The notes beneath the pieces were generated by a model. It did no database searches, was not told the DNA's origin, and worked only from the letters and a program-made list of their open reading frames with translations. Shown piece by piece: positions 62,405 to 64,000 of a DNA stretch of 64,000 nucleotides. Position numbers and translations under genes: made by a program. Positions within the stretch are counted from its first letter, which is position 1, and the number at the start of each line of letters is the position of its first letter. The DNA comes from Todiramphus chloris collaris (taxonomy: Eukaryota; Chordata; Aves; Coraciiformes; Alcedinidae): assembly GCA_025345505.1 (NCBI GenBank), contig JANVCC010009742.1, positions 3,211,637 to 3,275,636 on the forward strand, in the 5' to 3' direction.

Positions 62405-63799
62405 ATGTACGTCCGTGAAATCCCCTGGCTGGAACCAGTCGACGCTGCCGAACGCCTGAAGCCGTTCGGCGGGCTGAGCTTTCTTGACAGTGCCATGCGG
62501 CACGACCAGCTTGGCCGCTATTCCTACGTGGCTGCCGATCCCTTCGGCACGCTGGCGGTCCGGGATGGTGCGGCCAGCTGGAACGATCAGCCACTGGATC
62601 TCGGCCCGCTGGAGGCTCTTGCCCAGTATCTTAAACGTTTCCGCCTCGACGATCAGGCTGGCCTTCCGCCATTCCATGGCGGGGCCATCGGCTATTTCTC
62701 CTATGAATTCGGACGGTTGCTGGAAAATCTTCCAAAACCGCGCAAACAGTCGCAGGGCGATGTGCCCGACGCCATCTGGCATTTCCATGACGTCGTGCTT
62801 GCCTTCGATCACCTGACGCAACGGGTCTGGCTCGTCTCGTCCGGTTTGCCCGAACAGGCGGATGAAAGGCGTGCCGCCGAACGCGCTCATGTCTTTCTCG
62901 CGGCGCTCGAAAAGCCGGTGCACACGCAAGCCCCCGCGCGGCCACCTGTTGCGCGCAATGTCTGGCAATCCAATTTCACACGCGAAGCCTATATGCAGGC
63001 GGTGGCGAAAGTCGTCGAATACATTCTCGATGGCGATATCTTCCAGGCCAATATCGCGCAACGCTTTATCGCCGATCTTCCCGAAAACTATCCCGTCTGG
63101 GCCTTCTACAAGGCGCTGCGCCAGCGCAATGCCGCGACATTTGCCGCCTATCTGGAGCACGATGATCTGATCATAGCGTCAAGTTCGCCGGAACGGTTTC
63201 TTTCCGTTCGGGGCCGGGAGGTGCAGACACGGCCGATCAAGGGCACGGTGCCGCGCTCGACCGACCGTGAAATCGACCAGCGGCATGCGGAGACCCTGCT
63301 TGCTTCTGAAAAGGATCGCGCCGAAAACCTTATGATCGTCGATCTGATGCGCAATGATCTGTCGCGGGTCTGCAATCCCCATTCCGTGCTCACGCCCGTG
63401 CTGTGCGGGCTGGAATCCTACGCCAGCGTGCATCATCTGGTGTCGGTCGTCACCGGGCGTCTGGCGGACGAAAAATCACTGCCGGACCTGATCCGCGCGG
63501 CTTTCCCCGGCGGGTCCATCACCGGTGCGCCGAAACTGCGGGCGATGGAAATCATCACCGAGATGGAACAGGTCGCGCGCGGTGTCTATTGCGGCTCGAT
63601 CGGCTTTTTCGGTTTCAACGGCAATATGGACACCAACATCGCCATCCGCACCGTGCTGTTCCAGGGCGGCAAGGCGGTGTTCCAGGCGGGCGGCGGCATC
63701 ACGGCGCTCTCCGATCCCGCGGCGGAGTATCAGGAGACGCTGGACAAGGCGGCGCGGATTTTCGATGTGTTCGACATGGCCGGAGATGCCGGCTCATGA
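62405..63799 (+). CDS. pabB: Aminodeoxychorismate synthase component I
   Basis: A 464-residue chorismate-binding enzyme. Conserved features: [25 protein letters not shown] (PIKGT lysine, the mark of PabB rather than TrpE), [17 protein letters not shown] and [22 protein letters not shown]. It adds ammonia from PabA to chorismate in folate synthesis. It overlaps pabA by four bases. Its place right after folate-dependent demethylases may be chance. Confidence 0.92.
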   Translation: MYVREIPWLEPVDAAERLKPFGGLSFLDSAMRHDQLGRYSYVAADPFGTLAVRDGAASWNDQPLDLGPLEALAQYLKRFRLDDQAGLPPFHGGAIGYFSYEFGRLLENLPKPRKQSQGDVPDAIWHFHDVVLAFDHLTQRVWLVSSGLPEQADERRAAERAHVFLAALEKPVHTQAPARPPVARNVWQSNFTREAYMQAVAKVVEYILDGDIFQANIAQRFIADLPENYPVWAFYKALRQRNAATFAAYLEHDDLIIASSSPERFLSVRGREVQTRPIKGTVPRSTDREIDQRHAETLLASEKDRAENLMIVDLMRNDLSRVCNPHSVLTPVLCGLESYASVHHLVSVVTGRLADEKSLPDLIRAAFPGGSITGAPKLRAMEIITEMEQVARGVYCGSIGFFGFNGNMDTNIAIRTVLFQGGKAVFQAGGGITALSDPAAEYQETLDKAARIFDVFDMAGDAGS

Positions 63800-64000
63800 T
63801 CCTCATCATCGACAATTACGATTCCTTCGTTTTCACCGTGGCGCGCTATTTTGCCGAGCTCGGCGAGGAAACACGCGTCGTGCGCAACGACGCAATCACC
63901 GTCGCCGACATCGAAGCGCTGCAACCCGCGGCTCTGGTCATCTCGCCGGGTCCCTGCGGGCCGCATGAAGCGGGGCAGTCGCTCGCCGTCATCGAAGCCT
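63796..64000 (+). CDS. pabA: Aminodeoxychorismate synthase component II, 5' part (cut by window end)
   Basis: The first 68 residues of a class I glutamine amidotransferase: [18 protein letters not shown] at the start and [13 protein letters not shown] (the conserved PGPxxP segment). The catalytic Cys lies beyond the window. ATG overlaps the pabB stop (ATGA), the usual PabB-PabA order here. Confidence 0.9.
   Translation, partial: MILIIDNYDSFVFTVARYFAELGEETRVVRNDAITVADIEALQPAALVISPGPCGPHEAGQSLAVIEA

Noticed and set aside
1-64000. CRISPR array, insertion sequence or prophage
   Set aside because: No regularly spaced direct repeats, no transposase, integrase or phage structural gene is seen in the window.

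Overview
The window looks like chromosomal DNA from an alphaproteobacterium of the order Hyphomicrobiales (Rhizobiales; Brucellaceae, Phyllobacteriaceae or Rhizobiaceae type). The evidence is the GC-rich coding style, the gene families present (biotin-carboxylase PccA next to LipB, Stc/GbcA-type Rieske oxygenase, tandem GcvT-domain demethylating dehydrogenases, CdhR/CdhA/CdhC/CdhB carnitine genes), and RIME-like palindromic repeats with arms of the ATCTCCCCC...GGGGGAGAT type. The genus cannot be fixed by reading alone. One run of 100 N (48269-48368) marks an assembly gap.

Layout. 1-5 kb: XRE regulator, DMT exporter, pccA, lipB, tRNA-Leu(GAG) with terminator. 5-9.6 kb: a large Ig-like autotransporter, a secreted amidotransferase-like protein and a small unknown protein. 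9.8-13.5 kb (minus strand): an alkylsulfatase-like MBL hydrolase, a Wzm/Wzt polysaccharide exporter pair and a GNAT enzyme. 13.7-16.8 kb: an Old-Yellow-Enzyme-type N-demethylase facing a betaine-binding protein. 17.2-23.6 kb (minus strand): a LysR gene and a polyamine-type ABC transporter coupled to an FAD-linked 2-hydroxyacid dehydrogenase.

23.7-36 kb is an arginine or guanidino-compound locus. It holds an M20 amidohydrolase, two DDAH/arginine-deiminase-fold enzymes, an aldehyde dehydrogenase, a 2-ketoarginine decarboxylase (AruI type), an arginine transaminase (AruH type), a TetR regulator and a polar amino-acid ABC transporter. 36-43.3 kb: a CocE/NonD hydrolase and a dipeptide-type ABC transporter.

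43.4-52 kb is a carnitine and betaine-ester catabolic locus: alpha/beta hydrolase, CaiD-like hydratase, ADP-forming acyl-CoA synthetase, acyl-CoA dehydrogenase, carnitine dehydrogenase, dehydrocarnitine cleavage enzyme, GlxA-type regulator and betainyl-CoA thioesterase. 52.1-59.4 kb continues the same chemistry: LysR, Rieske betaine demethylase, and two FAD/folate-dependent dimethylglycine/sarcosine dehydrogenases. 59.5-64 kb: ornithine aminotransferase and arginase, a divergent Lrp regulator, pabB and the start of pabA.

Taken together, the accessory part can be read as one scavenging region for nitrogenous osmolytes and guanidino compounds. Carnitine would go to glycine betaine, dimethylglycine, sarcosine and glycine. 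Arginine would go either by transamination and decarboxylation (AruH/AruI) or by arginase and RocD. Many genes overlap by 4 or 8 bases, so operons are tightly coupled. Two families of intergenic palindromes (three copies of a TTCGACAAGCTCACCATGAG-type element and four of a 158-base RIME-like element) sit between the operons and sometimes inside them.
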